Assembly (NCBI RefSeq): GCF_016862395.1
Contig: NZ_BOMW01000034.1
Coordinates: 62,001 to 126,000 of the forward strand
Direction of reading: 5' to 3'
Source of the DNA: Actinoplanes siamensis
Lineage (GTDB): Bacteria > Actinomycetota > Actinomycetes > Mycobacteriales > Micromonosporaceae
DNA length: 64,000 bases
This document shows, piece by piece, positions 49,200 through 57,656 of this stretch. A program made the translations under genes and the position numbers. The stretch's first letter is position 1, and every line of letters starts with the position of its first letter. The notes below the pieces were generated by a model that was not told the origin of the DNA, ran no database searches, and worked only from the letters and a program-made list of their open reading frames with translations.

Positions 49200-49747
49200 C
49201 AGGCCGGCACCTCCTCGTCCGCTTCCTCCGGGGTCTGCTCCGGCGCGCGGCGGGCGCCGATGTCGGGACGGGACAGCACGATCGCGCCGACCAGCGCGGA
49301 GAGCAGCAGGATGGAGAGCACCTCGAAGGGCAGCACCCAGGTGCCGAAGATCTCCCCGCCGATCCGCTCGGCGGTGCCCGGGTCGGCTCGCGGGTACTCG
49401 ATCCAGCGGAACGCGTCGGCGAACAGGGCGGCCAGGCCGAACCCGACACCGGCGCCGATCAGGGCGGACGGGCCGGCCGGGCGGTCCAGGCCGGCGCTCG
49501 CTCCGATCGGGGCGCGGGTCAGCATCACCGCGAACAGCAACAGCACGACGACAGCGCCGACGTAGACCAGGACCTGCACCCAGGCGACCAGCTCGGCGCC
49601 GAGAACCAGGTACAGACCGGCGGTCGCGCCCAGGCTGACCACCAGGTACAGGCCGGAGCGGACCAGGTGGGCGCTGGTGACCACCAGGGTGCCGGAGCCG
49701 ACGGCGACGGCGCCCAGGGCGATCATGAGGACGTCCGCGACCGTCAC
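49199..49747 (-). CDS. nuoJ: NADH-quinone oxidoreductase subunit J
   Basis: The 182-residue membrane subunit shows five hydrophobic segments and the family stretch VVSLGATAGLYLVLGAELVA then VQVLVYVGAVVVLLLFAVML. The GTG start lies in a GTGA overlap with the nuoI stop. The C-terminal tail after the last helix is acidic. Confidence 0.94.
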   Translation of the reverse strand: MTVADVLMIALGAVAVGSGTLVVTSAHLVRSGLYLVVSLGATAGLYLVLGAELVAWVQVLVYVGAVVVLLLFAVMLTRAPIGASAGLDRPAGPSALIGAGVGFGLAALFADAFRWIEYPRADPGTAERIGGEIFGTWVLPFEVLSILLLSALVGAIVLSRPDIGARRAPEQTPEEADEEVPA

Positions 49748-50343
49748 TTGTCGCTCTCCTGGCGCGGCTCCCGGCGTACCGCCGCGGGTCTTGCGGTCTT
49801 CGCGGCGGTGGCCGCGCCCGGACCGGCGGCCTTGCGCGCCGCTGTCGCCTCCTCCTTGGAGGGCTCGCCGAGCACGTCGTGCGCCGGCGGCGGAGGCACC
49901 GTGCGCATCCACTCGCCCAGCCGGTCCTTGTCGTGCAGCAGCGAGAGGACGTCGGTCTCCGCGTACTCGAACTCGGGCGTCCAGTGCAGCGCGTCGAACG
50001 GGCAGACCTCGACGCAGATCCCGCAGTACATGCAGAGGGCGTAGTCGATGTCGAAACGGTCCAGCACGTTGCGCTGCCGGGCGCGCGCGGCGCCCGGGAC
50101 AACGACCTCCTCCTTGTGCGAGTCGATGTAGATGCACCAGTCCGGGCACTCCCGGGCGCACAGCATGCAGACCGTGCAGTTCTCCTCGAGCAGCGCGATC
50201 ACGCCACGGGAGCGTGGCGGGAGCTCCGGCTCGACGTCCGGGTACTGCTGGGTGGTGGTCTTCCTGGTCATCGTCCTGAGCGTGACGGCAAGGCCATTGA
50301 TCAGACCCTTGCCGGGCAGGCCGCGCTCACCGTCATCAGTCAC
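49744..50343 (-). CDS. nuoI: NADH-quinone oxidoreductase subunit I (2[4Fe-4S] ferredoxin type)
   Basis: NuoI carries two 4Fe-4S clusters that pass electrons toward NuoB. Cysteines 56, 59, 62, 66 and 104, 107, 110, 114 form the two classical motifs (CTVCMLCARECP and CMYCGICVEVCP). The 199-residue protein is longer than average because of an Ala/Lys-rich C-terminus. The GTG start (MTDDGERGLPGKGLING) fits the family. An interval of 145 bases separates it from nuoH. Confidence 0.96.
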   Translation of the reverse strand: MTDDGERGLPGKGLINGLAVTLRTMTRKTTTQQYPDVEPELPPRSRGVIALLEENCTVCMLCARECPDWCIYIDSHKEEVVVPGAARARQRNVLDRFDIDYALCMYCGICVEVCPFDALHWTPEFEYAETDVLSLLHDKDRLGEWMRTVPPPPAHDVLGEPSKEEATAARKAAGPGAATAAKTARPAAVRREPRQESDK

Positions 50344-50488
50344 AAGGGCATATCCTGCCCGCTTCGTTCGAGTGACGCGAGGTCGACCCGGCCGTATCTT
50401 GGAGTAGCGTTCGCCCGCGGGTGTCGTCACCACCCCTCCCCGAGGCTCGGCGACCATGGCGATCAGCGATTTTCCGGGGCATCTCCGA

Positions 50489-51448
50489 TCAGGTCAGGGA
50501 CTTCACCGCGACGGTGAGGACCAGCTGGGCCAGGGAGACCGGGACCAGGACCAGCCAGCAGAGGCGCTGCAGCTGGTCCTCGCGCAGGCGCGGATAGCTC
50601 ACCCGGAACCAGATGATCACGAAGGACAGCGCGAAGACCTTCAGCAGCGTCCAGAGCCAGCCCAGCTGGTCGGCGAACGGGCCGTGCCAGCCGCCCAGGA
50701 ACAGGACCGTGGTCAGCGCGGCGATCACGACGATGCCGACGTACTCCGCGAGCAGGAAGAACGCGAACCGCAGACCGGTGTACTCGGTCATGTAGCCGAA
50801 CACCAGCTCGGAGTCGGCGATCGGCATGTCGAACGGCGGGCGGCGGATCTCGGCCAGGCCGGCGACGAAGAAGACCAGGCCGGCCGGGGCCTGCCAGATC
50901 AGCCACCAGGGGCGCCACGCCTCGACGATGCCGGGCAGGCTGAGCGTGCCGGCCGCCATCGCGACGCTGGCCGCGGCCAGGACCAGCGGGAGCTCGTAGC
51001 CGAGCAGCTGGGCGGCGCCGCGCAGGCCGCCGAGCAGGCTGTACTTGTTGGCCGAGGCCCAGGCGGACATCAGCACGGCCACCACGCCGAACCCCAGGAT
51101 CGCCAGGACCAGGAACAACCCGATGTCCAGGCGCTGGGCGACCAGGCCGTGCGGGCCGAGCGGGATGGTCAGGACGACGAGCAGATAGGGAAACAGCGCG
51201 ACGATCGGGGCCAGCCGGAACACCGTGCGGTCGGCGCCGTGCGGGTGCACGTCCTCCTTCTGGACGAACTTGACGCCGTCCGCGACGAGCTGGGCCCAGC
51301 CGTGGAAGGCGCCGGCGTACATCGGGCCGACCCGGCCCTGCATGTGCGCCATCACCTTGTGCTCGGCCTGGCCGACGACGAGCGGGAGGACCAGGAAGGC
51401 GACCATCACGGCGACGACCCGGACGAGAAGGTCCAGCCAGAGCGGCAT
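50489..51448 (-). CDS. nuoH: NADH-quinone oxidoreductase subunit H
   Basis: NuoH helps form the quinone-binding chamber and the connection to the membrane arm. The 319 residues include QGRVGPMYAGAFHGWAQLVA, the loop KFVQKEDVHPHGADR, and EIRRPPFDMPIADSELV then GYMTEYTGLRFAFFLLAEY. Its ATG overlaps the nuoC TGA (TGATG). The usual nuoD gene upstream is missing. Confidence 0.96.
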   Translation of the reverse strand: MPLWLDLLVRVVAVMVAFLVLPLVVGQAEHKVMAHMQGRVGPMYAGAFHGWAQLVADGVKFVQKEDVHPHGADRTVFRLAPIVALFPYLLVVLTIPLGPHGLVAQRLDIGLFLVLAILGFGVVAVLMSAWASANKYSLLGGLRGAAQLLGYELPLVLAAASVAMAAGTLSLPGIVEAWRPWWLIWQAPAGLVFFVAGLAEIRRPPFDMPIADSELVFGYMTEYTGLRFAFFLLAEYVGIVVIAALTTVLFLGGWHGPFADQLGWLWTLLKVFALSFVIIWFRVSYPRLREDQLQRLCWLVLVPVSLAQLVLTVAVKSLT

Positions 51449-52071
51449 CAGTCGGTCCCCCCGGCCGCCCGCGACCGAGCCGGGCCCCACTCGCTCGGAT
51501 CCGGCACGCCCGGTGGGCGCATCGGGGCACGCTTGGCCGGGCCGTGGTCGGACTCCCCCGGCTCCTTGGCGCCCGGCCACGGCTTCGCCACCCGGGAGGC
51601 CAACACGAACTCCTTGCGCAGCGGATACCCCTCGAACTCCGGCGGCAGCAGCAGCGGCCGCAGATCCGGGTGGCGGGCGAAGACGACGCCGAACATCTCG
51701 AACGTCTCCCGCTCGTGCCACGCGGCGCCCGGATAGAGGTCCACCAGGGACTCCACCTCCGGGTCGGCACGCGGCACCCGGGTGCGCAGCAGCACACCGT
51801 GCCGGCGGCGGGTGGACCAGAGGTGGGCGACGACCGAGAACCCCTCGTCGAGCTCGTCCACCGCGGACAGCCAGTCGAAGAAGTCGCAGCCCAGGGCACC
51901 CGGGTCGCGGGCGATCCCGGCGGCGTGCCACCAGCGGGCCACCGGCACGTCGACGACCGCCCGGGCATGGCCGGGACCGCCGCCGGACAGCCCGGCGGTC
52001 ACGTCGCCCGGGGCCGGATCGTCCGTCGCCAGCAGGTGAACCAGTCGCTCTCCGACCTCTTCGGGCGTCAT
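51448..52071 (-). CDS. nuoC: NADH-quinone oxidoreductase subunit C
   Basis: The 207-residue protein has the 30-kDa subunit signature: DFFDWLSAVDELDEGF, YPGAAWHERETFEMFGVVF and HPDLRPLLLPPEFEGYPLRKEF. It normally contacts NuoD and NuoB in the quinone module. The C-terminus is a Pro/Gly-rich tail. An ATG three codons upstream is an alternative start. It is directly followed by nuoH with no room for nuoD. Confidence 0.94.
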   Translation of the reverse strand: MTPEEVGERLVHLLATDDPAPGDVTAGLSGGGPGHARAVVDVPVARWWHAAGIARDPGALGCDFFDWLSAVDELDEGFSVVAHLWSTRRRHGVLLRTRVPRADPEVESLVDLYPGAAWHERETFEMFGVVFARHPDLRPLLLPPEFEGYPLRKEFVLASRVAKPWPGAKEPGESDHGPAKRAPMRPPGVPDPSEWGPARSRAAGGTD

Positions 52072-52194
52072 GACGGCCATCCTATGGTTCCGGGCCGGTC
52101 GGCAACCTGCCGCCGGGCACGCACGTGTGGTCGCCGGGACAGCCATCGCCGAGGACCGGTCGGCGCCCGCGCGGTTCATCCCGCGGTAGGCCGG

Positions 52195-53496
52195 TCAGAG
52201 GCCGGGGATGCGGCCGTTGCGGAACACGTCGACGAAGTCCTGGTGGTCCTCGCGGGCCTGGTCACCGTACTGGTGCGCGAAATCGACCAGGTGCCGTACG
52301 AAACCCGCCTCGTCCTTGTCGACGACCGCGACGATCGCCTCCTCGGTCGAGAAGTCGACCAGGTCGTGGCTGGACTCGTCGTCGGCGACCGAGTGCATCC
52401 GGGCCACCGCACGGCCCAGGTCGGCGAGCACGCCGGACAGCTCCTCCGGCTCGTTGACGTCCGACCAGTCCAGGTCCGCGGCGTACGGCGAGACCTCGGC
52501 GACCAGCTGTCCGACCCCGTTCAGCTCGGTGAACCCGAGCCACGGGTCGGCGTGCGCCTGCAGCGCCCGCTGCGACTCGGCGGTGCGGTGGCCCTGATGC
52601 CTGAAGTACGACCGGACCCGCTCGTCGTCGATCCACCGCGCCACGGCCGGGACCTGGGCCTGCTTCATGTAGATGACGACATCGTTCTCCAGCGCCTCGG
52701 TGTGCCCCTCCAGGAGCAGGTTGTACGACGGCAGCCCGGCCGAGCCGATCCCCACGCCCTTGCGCAGTTTGATGTCCTTGATCCGGGTGGAGATCAGCCG
52801 TCCCGACTCGGGCAGCGACTCCAGGTACCGCTCGAACGCCTCGGTCACCCGTGCCGCGGTGTCCGGGTCGACCTCGTGGACGCCCTCGCCCAGCGAGAAC
52901 CGGCGGTCGTAGTCGTCGATCGTGGTCTGCGCGCCGAGCAGGTCGACGCGGGTGTTGAGCCGGGCCTCCTGGAGCACCCGGCGCAGCACCCCTGTCGCGT
53001 TCTCCAGCGTGATCGAGCCGATCGCGTCGTCGCCGCCCCGCGCGATCGCCCGCAGCTCGGTCAGGTAGGCCTCGGCGAACGTGGTGACCAGCGTGGTGAT
53101 GTTGTCGTCGGAGAGCGCCTTGGAGTACCCGATCAGGGCGACGCTCGCGGAGAAGCGCTTCAGGTCCCAGGAGAACGGGCCGACGTACGCCTCGTCGAAG
53201 TCGTTGACGTTGAACACCAGCCGGCCGGAGGAGTTCATGTAGGTGCCGAAGTTCTCGGCGTGCAGGTCGCCGTGGATCCACACCCGGCTGGTCCGCCCGT
53301 CGAGGTAGCTGTCGTCACGGTAGTCGCCGGCCTGGTCGGCGTAGAACAGCGCGGCGCTGCCCCGGTAGAACGCGAACGGGGACGCCGCCATCTTCCGGAA
53401 CTTGCGGCGAAACGCCGCCGGATCGATCGCCATCAGCTCGCCGAACTCCCGGGCGAGCACATCGACGATGAAGTCGGCACGAGACGCTTGGCTCAT
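52195..53496 (-). CDS. DUF2252 protein (kinase-like fold)
   Basis: This 433-residue protein matches DUF2252: WIHGDLHAENFGTYMNS and VNDFDEAYVGPFSWDLKR recall the catalytic loops of aminoglycoside-phosphotransferase-like kinases. GIGSAGLPSYNLLLEGHTE and YFRHQGHRTAESQRALQAHA follow. No activity is established for the family. The start at MSQASRADF is preferred to one three codons earlier. It lies between nuoB and nuoC on the same strand, which is an unusual place. Confidence 0.9.
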   Translation of the reverse strand: MSQASRADFIVDVLAREFGELMAIDPAAFRRKFRKMAASPFAFYRGSAALFYADQAGDYRDDSYLDGRTSRVWIHGDLHAENFGTYMNSSGRLVFNVNDFDEAYVGPFSWDLKRFSASVALIGYSKALSDDNITTLVTTFAEAYLTELRAIARGGDDAIGSITLENATGVLRRVLQEARLNTRVDLLGAQTTIDDYDRRFSLGEGVHEVDPDTAARVTEAFERYLESLPESGRLISTRIKDIKLRKGVGIGSAGLPSYNLLLEGHTEALENDVVIYMKQAQVPAVARWIDDERVRSYFRHQGHRTAESQRALQAHADPWLGFTELNGVGQLVAEVSPYAADLDWSDVNEPEELSGVLADLGRAVARMHSVADDESSHDLVDFSTEEAIVAVVDKDEAGFVRHLVDFAHQYGDQAREDHQDFVDVFRNGRIPGL

Positions 53497-53506
53497 GCCG
53501 ATCACG

Positions 53507-54043
53507 CTAGACCGGCGGGGCCACCACGGGGGCCGTCAACGCGGCGGCGTCTCTGCTCAGGGGGTCGGGGCGGGGCACGCCGCCGGGCCCGGACTGCTCG
53601 GCGGCGATCTTCTCCTGAAGGCGGAGGATGCCGTGCAGCAGCGCTTCCGGACGGGGCGGGCAGCCCGGGACGTAGACGTCGACCGGGATGATCTGGTCGA
53701 CGCCCTTGGTGACCGAGTACGAGTCCCAGTACGGGCCGCCGCAGTTCGAGCAGGAGCCGAACGAGATGACGTACTTCGGCTCGGGCATCTGGTCGTAGAG
53801 GCGCTTGATGGCCGGGGCCATCTTGTCGGTGACCGTGCCGGAGACGACCATCAGGTCGGCCTGGCGCGGGCCGTGCGCGAACGGGATCACACCGAGCCGC
53901 ATGAAGTCGTGCCGGCTCATGCTGGACGCGATGAACTCGATGGCGCAGCATGCCAGACCGAAGTTGAACACCCACAGGGAATAGCGGCGACCCCAGTTCA
54001 GCACGAAGCGGATGGGTTCTCCGAGCACTCCTGGTAGGGCCAC
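53507..54043 (-). CDS. nuoB: NADH-quinone oxidoreductase subunit B
   Basis: NuoB holds the terminal 4Fe-4S cluster (N2). The 178 residues have the adjacent cysteines in GLACCAIEF, the GSCSNCGG motif and PGCPPRPEAL. These are the ligands of cluster N2. It is the first nuo gene here; nuoA, its normal upstream neighbour, is absent and replaced by a truncated transporter gene. DUF2252 follows 10 bases later. Confidence 0.96.
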   Translation of the reverse strand: MALPGVLGEPIRFVLNWGRRYSLWVFNFGLACCAIEFIASSMSRHDFMRLGVIPFAHGPRQADLMVVSGTVTDKMAPAIKRLYDQMPEPKYVISFGSCSNCGGPYWDSYSVTKGVDQIIPVDVYVPGCPPRPEALLHGILRLQEKIAAEQSGPGGVPRPDPLSRDAAALTAPVVAPPV

Positions 54044-54052
54044 CGAATCAAC

Positions 54053-54469
54053 TTACTGCATCCGCGCGGGGCTCGGTCGGGTCGTCGGTGTGCGGGCGAT
54101 CCGCGGCGCCAGGTACGCCGCGGAGGCCGACCCGCCGGCGAACGGCGCCGCGGAGGCGGCGGCGAACACCCCCGGGACTAGTCCGGCGACCAGTAGGAAC
54201 GGGCGCCGGGAACCGCGCCGGTCCGAGATCCGACCGGCTAGCGGGTTGACCAGTACGCCCCAGGCCTTCGGCACCGGCACGAGCAGGCCCGATATGCCGG
54301 CCGCGACACCGAGCGTGTCCGTCAGATGGGGCAGAAGTAACAAATCTGGCACGGTCCCGAAAGCCCCGGTGACCAGGGAGCCCAGGGCATATCCAGCCAA
54401 AACCCCCTGGGCAGGACACCCGGCCGGGTTACCACGGGAGGGGGACCACCGGGCGTCATCGACGCGCAT
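54053..54469 (-). pseudogene. Truncated MFS transporter remnant
   Basis: The frame encodes what looks like the first transmembrane segments of a sugar-type MFS carrier: LAGYALGSLVTGAFGTVPDL followed by LVNPLAGRISDRRGSRRPFLL, the loop 2-3 motif. It ends after about 140 residues, one third of a normal transporter, with the last 15 residues unlike the family. It is best seen as a deletion remnant and could have replaced nuoA. Confidence 0.7.
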
Positions 54470-54508
54470 CGTAACCATGATCGGGCGTTGCCGCCTACGC
54501 TCGCTCGC

Positions 54509-55900
54509 ATGGGAAGCGTTGCGGCCGGCGTCGCCGCCAGCCATCCGGCGACCGCCCGCACCGGAGTGCGGATTCTCGAAGCGGGCGGGACCGCCGCCGA
54601 CGCGGCGGTCGCCGCGGTGCTGGCCTGCTGTGTCGCCGAGACGATCTACACCGGTCTCGGTGGCGGCGGGTTCGCCACCTACTTCGACGCGCGCAGCGGC
54701 GAGGTGACCTGCCTCGACTTCTTCGTCGCGGTGCCGGGCCTGGACGGGGACCGGAAACCGGAGCCGATGGTGGCGGTCGACGTGTTCTTCGGCGGGCTGC
54801 CACAGATCTATTCGATCGGCGGGGCCAGCGTGGCCGTGCCCGGGGTGCCGGCCGGCCTGGGCGAGGTGCACCGGCGCTGGGGCCGGCTGTCCTGGGCCGA
54901 GGTGGTCGCCCCGGCGGCCGGCCTGGCCCGGACCGGGGTGCTGCTGCCCGCGGCGCACGCCCGCACGCTGAAATCGTGCGCCCCGGCGCTGGCGTACGGC
55001 GACGGCGCGGCCTCCTACCAGCCCGGCGGCCGGCTGCTGGAGAGCGACGAACTGCTCTTCCACCAGGGACTGTCGACCGCGATGGACGCGCTCGCCGCCG
55101 ACGGTCCCGGCGTCTTCTACGCCGGGGAGTACGCGGAGCTGATGGTCTCCACGGTGCGGGCGGCCGGCGGCACGCTCGGGCCCGCCGACCTGGCCGGGTA
55201 CCGGGTGGCCGAGGTGCCGGTGGATCACGCGACGCTCTCCGGTTACCGGGTCTGCGCCCGGCACGACCTGAACCGCACCGTGGACACCATCGGGGCCCTG
55301 CCGGCCGACCTCACCCGTCCCGGCCGGGCCCCCGAGGTCGCCTCGACGTTGCGCAACCTCGGGGCGCAGCGCCTCGGCGACACCACCAACGTCTCGGTGG
55401 TCGACGCGGAGGGCAACGCCTGCGTGATCACCACGACGCTCGGGCTGGGCGCCGGGGTCTGGCTGCCGGGGCTGGGGATAAACCTGAACTCCATGCTGGG
55501 CGAGGGTGAGCTGCTCACCGGGGAGCTCGTGCCGGGGCGGCGGATGTCGTCGTACATGTGCCCGCTCGTGGTGATCGGGCCGGACGACTCGCTGGCCGTG
55601 GCGGCCGGCTCGGCGGGGGCGTCGCGGATCCGGACCGCCCTGATCGACACGCTGCTCGGGGTGCTGGTGGACGGGCTGGACGTGGGCGAGGCGATCGCCC
55701 GGCCCCGCTTCCACGCGGTGGAGGACACCGTCCACGCGGAGCGCGGGTGCTCCCCCGCCGAGCTGGAGACGCTGCGGGCGGCGGGCTGGCAGGTGGTCGA
55801 GTGGCCCGACCTCAACCACTACTTCGGTGGGGTGACCGCGGTGGGCCAGGCCGGCGCCGCCGGTGACCCGCGGCGTGGCGGCGTCGGCCTGCTGCTCTGA
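54509..55900 (+). CDS. Gamma-glutamyltransferase family protein
   Basis: The 463-residue protein has the Ntn-hydrolase fold: ASHPATARTGVRILEAGGTA at the N-terminus, GLGGGGFATYFD, and the processing site GDTTNVSVVDAEGNAC with the presumed catalytic Thr292. GSAGASRIRTALIDTLL follows. Family members cleave gamma-glutamyl bonds or act as cephalosporin acylases. It is shorter than most (about 530-580 residues), and no signal peptide is visible, so a cytoplasmic role is possible. Confidence 0.92.
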   Translation: MGSVAAGVAASHPATARTGVRILEAGGTAADAAVAAVLACCVAETIYTGLGGGGFATYFDARSGEVTCLDFFVAVPGLDGDRKPEPMVAVDVFFGGLPQIYSIGGASVAVPGVPAGLGEVHRRWGRLSWAEVVAPAAGLARTGVLLPAAHARTLKSCAPALAYGDGAASYQPGGRLLESDELLFHQGLSTAMDALAADGPGVFYAGEYAELMVSTVRAAGGTLGPADLAGYRVAEVPVDHATLSGYRVCARHDLNRTVDTIGALPADLTRPGRAPEVASTLRNLGAQRLGDTTNVSVVDAEGNACVITTTLGLGAGVWLPGLGINLNSMLGEGELLTGELVPGRRMSSYMCPLVVIGPDDSLAVAAGSAGASRIRTALIDTLLGVLVDGLDVGEAIARPRFHAVEDTVHAERGCSPAELETLRAAGWQVVEWPDLNHYFGGVTAVGQAGAAGDPRRGGVGLLL

Positions 55901-55940
55901 CCCGGCATCCGCGCGGCGTCCCACGTCCGCGCGGGCTTGC

Positions 55941-56864
55941 TCACATCTTGCGGGCGGCGGTGAGGTCGGCGGCGTCGACGACCTCGCGCAGCGCCACGTC
56001 CAGGTCGGTCGGGGCCAGACCGAACGTCCGCTCGGTGCGCGAGCTGTCCATCCGGAAGGGCGCGTAGAACTGGTAGTCCATCTCGGCCAGCTCGCGCGCC
56101 ATCGGGACCGCCAGGCCTGCCGCGCGCATCAGGAACCGCGGCATCGCGTGCACCTTCACCTGCGGAACCCCGGCGATCTCGCAGTACCGCGAGGACATCT
56201 CGCGGATCGTGACCGGCTCGGGTGAGGGCACGTGCCAGGCCTGTCCCCAGGCCCGCTCGTCGCGCGCCAGCGTGACCAGCGTGCGGGCCATGTCCCCGGT
56301 GTAGGTGAAGGTGTGCGGCACGTCCATGTCGGCCGGGCCGAAGGCGGGCCGCCCCTTCTGGATGGCCGGGAGCAGCACCAGCGAGAAGACGCTGGCCGCA
56401 CCGGCGCCGATGTAGTCCGAGGCGCGGGCCTCGAACGTGCGGACCCCACTGGCCAGCGCGTCCTGCCACATCTTGATGCGGATCCGGCCTTTGCGGCCGG
56501 TCGCGGCGAGCGGCGAGTCCTCGGTCATCCGGCCGCCGGGCTGCGGGCCGTAGCCGTACAGGTTGCCGGTGATGGCGTAGACCGCTCCGGTCGCCTTGGC
56601 CGCGGCGATCATCGCGTCGTTCATCGGGAACCACTTGTCGGCCCACTCGGTGTACTTCGGGTTCGCGCAGTTGTAGAGCACCTCGGCGCCCTGGGTCAGC
56701 TCGGTCAGCCGGCGGGCGTCGGACGCGTCGGCGGCGACCCGCTCGATCAGCGGATGCTCCGGGCCACTGCCGCTGCGCGTGACGATCCGGACCTGCTCGC
56801 CCCGGTCGACGAGGAGGCGGGCGACGTTGGAGCCGATCGGGCCGGAACCGACGATGACGTGCAT
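55941..56864 (-). CDS. NAD-dependent epimerase/dehydratase
   Basis: The 307-residue protein has an extended short-chain dehydrogenase Rossmann motif, VGSGPIGSNVARLLVDRGEQ (residues 4-23), and a central segment ITGNLYGYGPQPGGRM in place of the usual YxxxK. The substrate is unknown. It is divergent from the TetR gene with palindromes between them, so it is likely the regulator's target. Confidence 0.88.
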   Translation of the reverse strand: MHVIVGSGPIGSNVARLLVDRGEQVRIVTRSGSGPEHPLIERVAADASDARRLTELTQGAEVLYNCANPKYTEWADKWFPMNDAMIAAAKATGAVYAITGNLYGYGPQPGGRMTEDSPLAATGRKGRIRIKMWQDALASGVRTFEARASDYIGAGAASVFSLVLLPAIQKGRPAFGPADMDVPHTFTYTGDMARTLVTLARDERAWGQAWHVPSPEPVTIREMSSRYCEIAGVPQVKVHAMPRFLMRAAGLAVPMARELAEMDYQFYAPFRMDSSRTERTFGLAPTDLDVALREVVDAADLTAARKM

Positions 56865-56879
56865 GGCGTTCTCCTTTGC

Positions 56880-56945
56880 GAGCACTGCTCTCTGACAGGA
56901 ACAACAGTTGCACATCGTTGGCGGCTTTTGCAAGAGCAGTGCTCT
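56880..56945. promoter_or_regulatory. Two palindromic operators between the epimerase and TetR genes
   Basis: GAGCA-C-TGCTC (56880-56890) and AGAGCA-G-TGCTCT (56933-56945) are perfect palindromes with the same half-site. One lies directly before the epimerase start and the other before the TetR start. They are natural binding sites for the divergent TetR protein on both promoters. Confidence 0.75.
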
Positions 56946-56966
56946 CGTTGTGTCACACTGGCATAT

Positions 56967-57650
56967 ATGAAAGCCGCCAACCTGCGCGCCCGCGTCCGGG
57001 CCGAGATGACCGAAGAGATCAAGCAGGTGGCCCGGCGCCATCTGGCAACCGACGGGGCGGACCTTTCGTTACGGGCGGTGGCCCGCGATCTGGGCATGGC
57101 CTCCTCCGCGGTGTACCGCTACTTCGCCAGCCGGGACGAGCTGCTCACCGCGCTGATCATCGACGCGTACGACGCGGTCGGGCAGGACGCCGAGCAGGCG
57201 GCCGCGGCGCACGAGGACCCGGCGGAGAAGTGGGTGGCGATCGGGCACGCGGTCCGGGACTGGGCGCTGGCGAACCCGCACCAGTGGGCGCTCATCTACG
57301 GCAGCCCGGTGCCGGGATACCAGGCGCCGCGGGACACCGTCGTGCCCGCCACCCGGGTGATCTTCGCGCTGGCCGAGACGATCCGGCTGGGGCTGGCCGA
57401 CGGGCGGATCGCCACGGTGCCGCCGCAGCCGGCCGGGCGGTTCGGCGAGGAACTGGTGGCGATCGCCGAGCAGTTCGGGCCGGACGTGCCGGCGCATCTG
57501 GTGGGCGCCGGGCTCTACGGCTTCATCCACCTGTGCGGCGCGGTCAGCGCGGAGCTGTTCGGCCAGCTCAACAACGGCATCGACGACGACCGGCGGGGCT
57601 TCTTCGAGTGGCAGATGCGCGCCACGGCCGCGTTCGCCGGCCTGTCCTGA
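56967..57650 (+). CDS. TetR-family transcriptional regulator
   Basis: The 227-residue protein has an N-terminal helix-turn-helix (DLSLRAVARDLGMASSAVYR YFASRDELLTALI, about residues 32-64) and a TetR_C-like ligand domain. The ATG lies 22 bases after the second palindrome. It is divergent from the epimerase, which it probably represses. It converges with a methyltransferase gene 6 bases later. Confidence 0.92.
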   Translation: MKAANLRARVRAEMTEEIKQVARRHLATDGADLSLRAVARDLGMASSAVYRYFASRDELLTALIIDAYDAVGQDAEQAAAAHEDPAEKWVAIGHAVRDWALANPHQWALIYGSPVPGYQAPRDTVVPATRVIFALAETIRLGLADGRIATVPPQPAGRFGEELVAIAEQFGPDVPAHLVGAGLYGFIHLCGAVSAELFGQLNNGIDDDRRGFFEWQMRATAAFAGLS

Positions 57651-57656
57651 CCGGCC

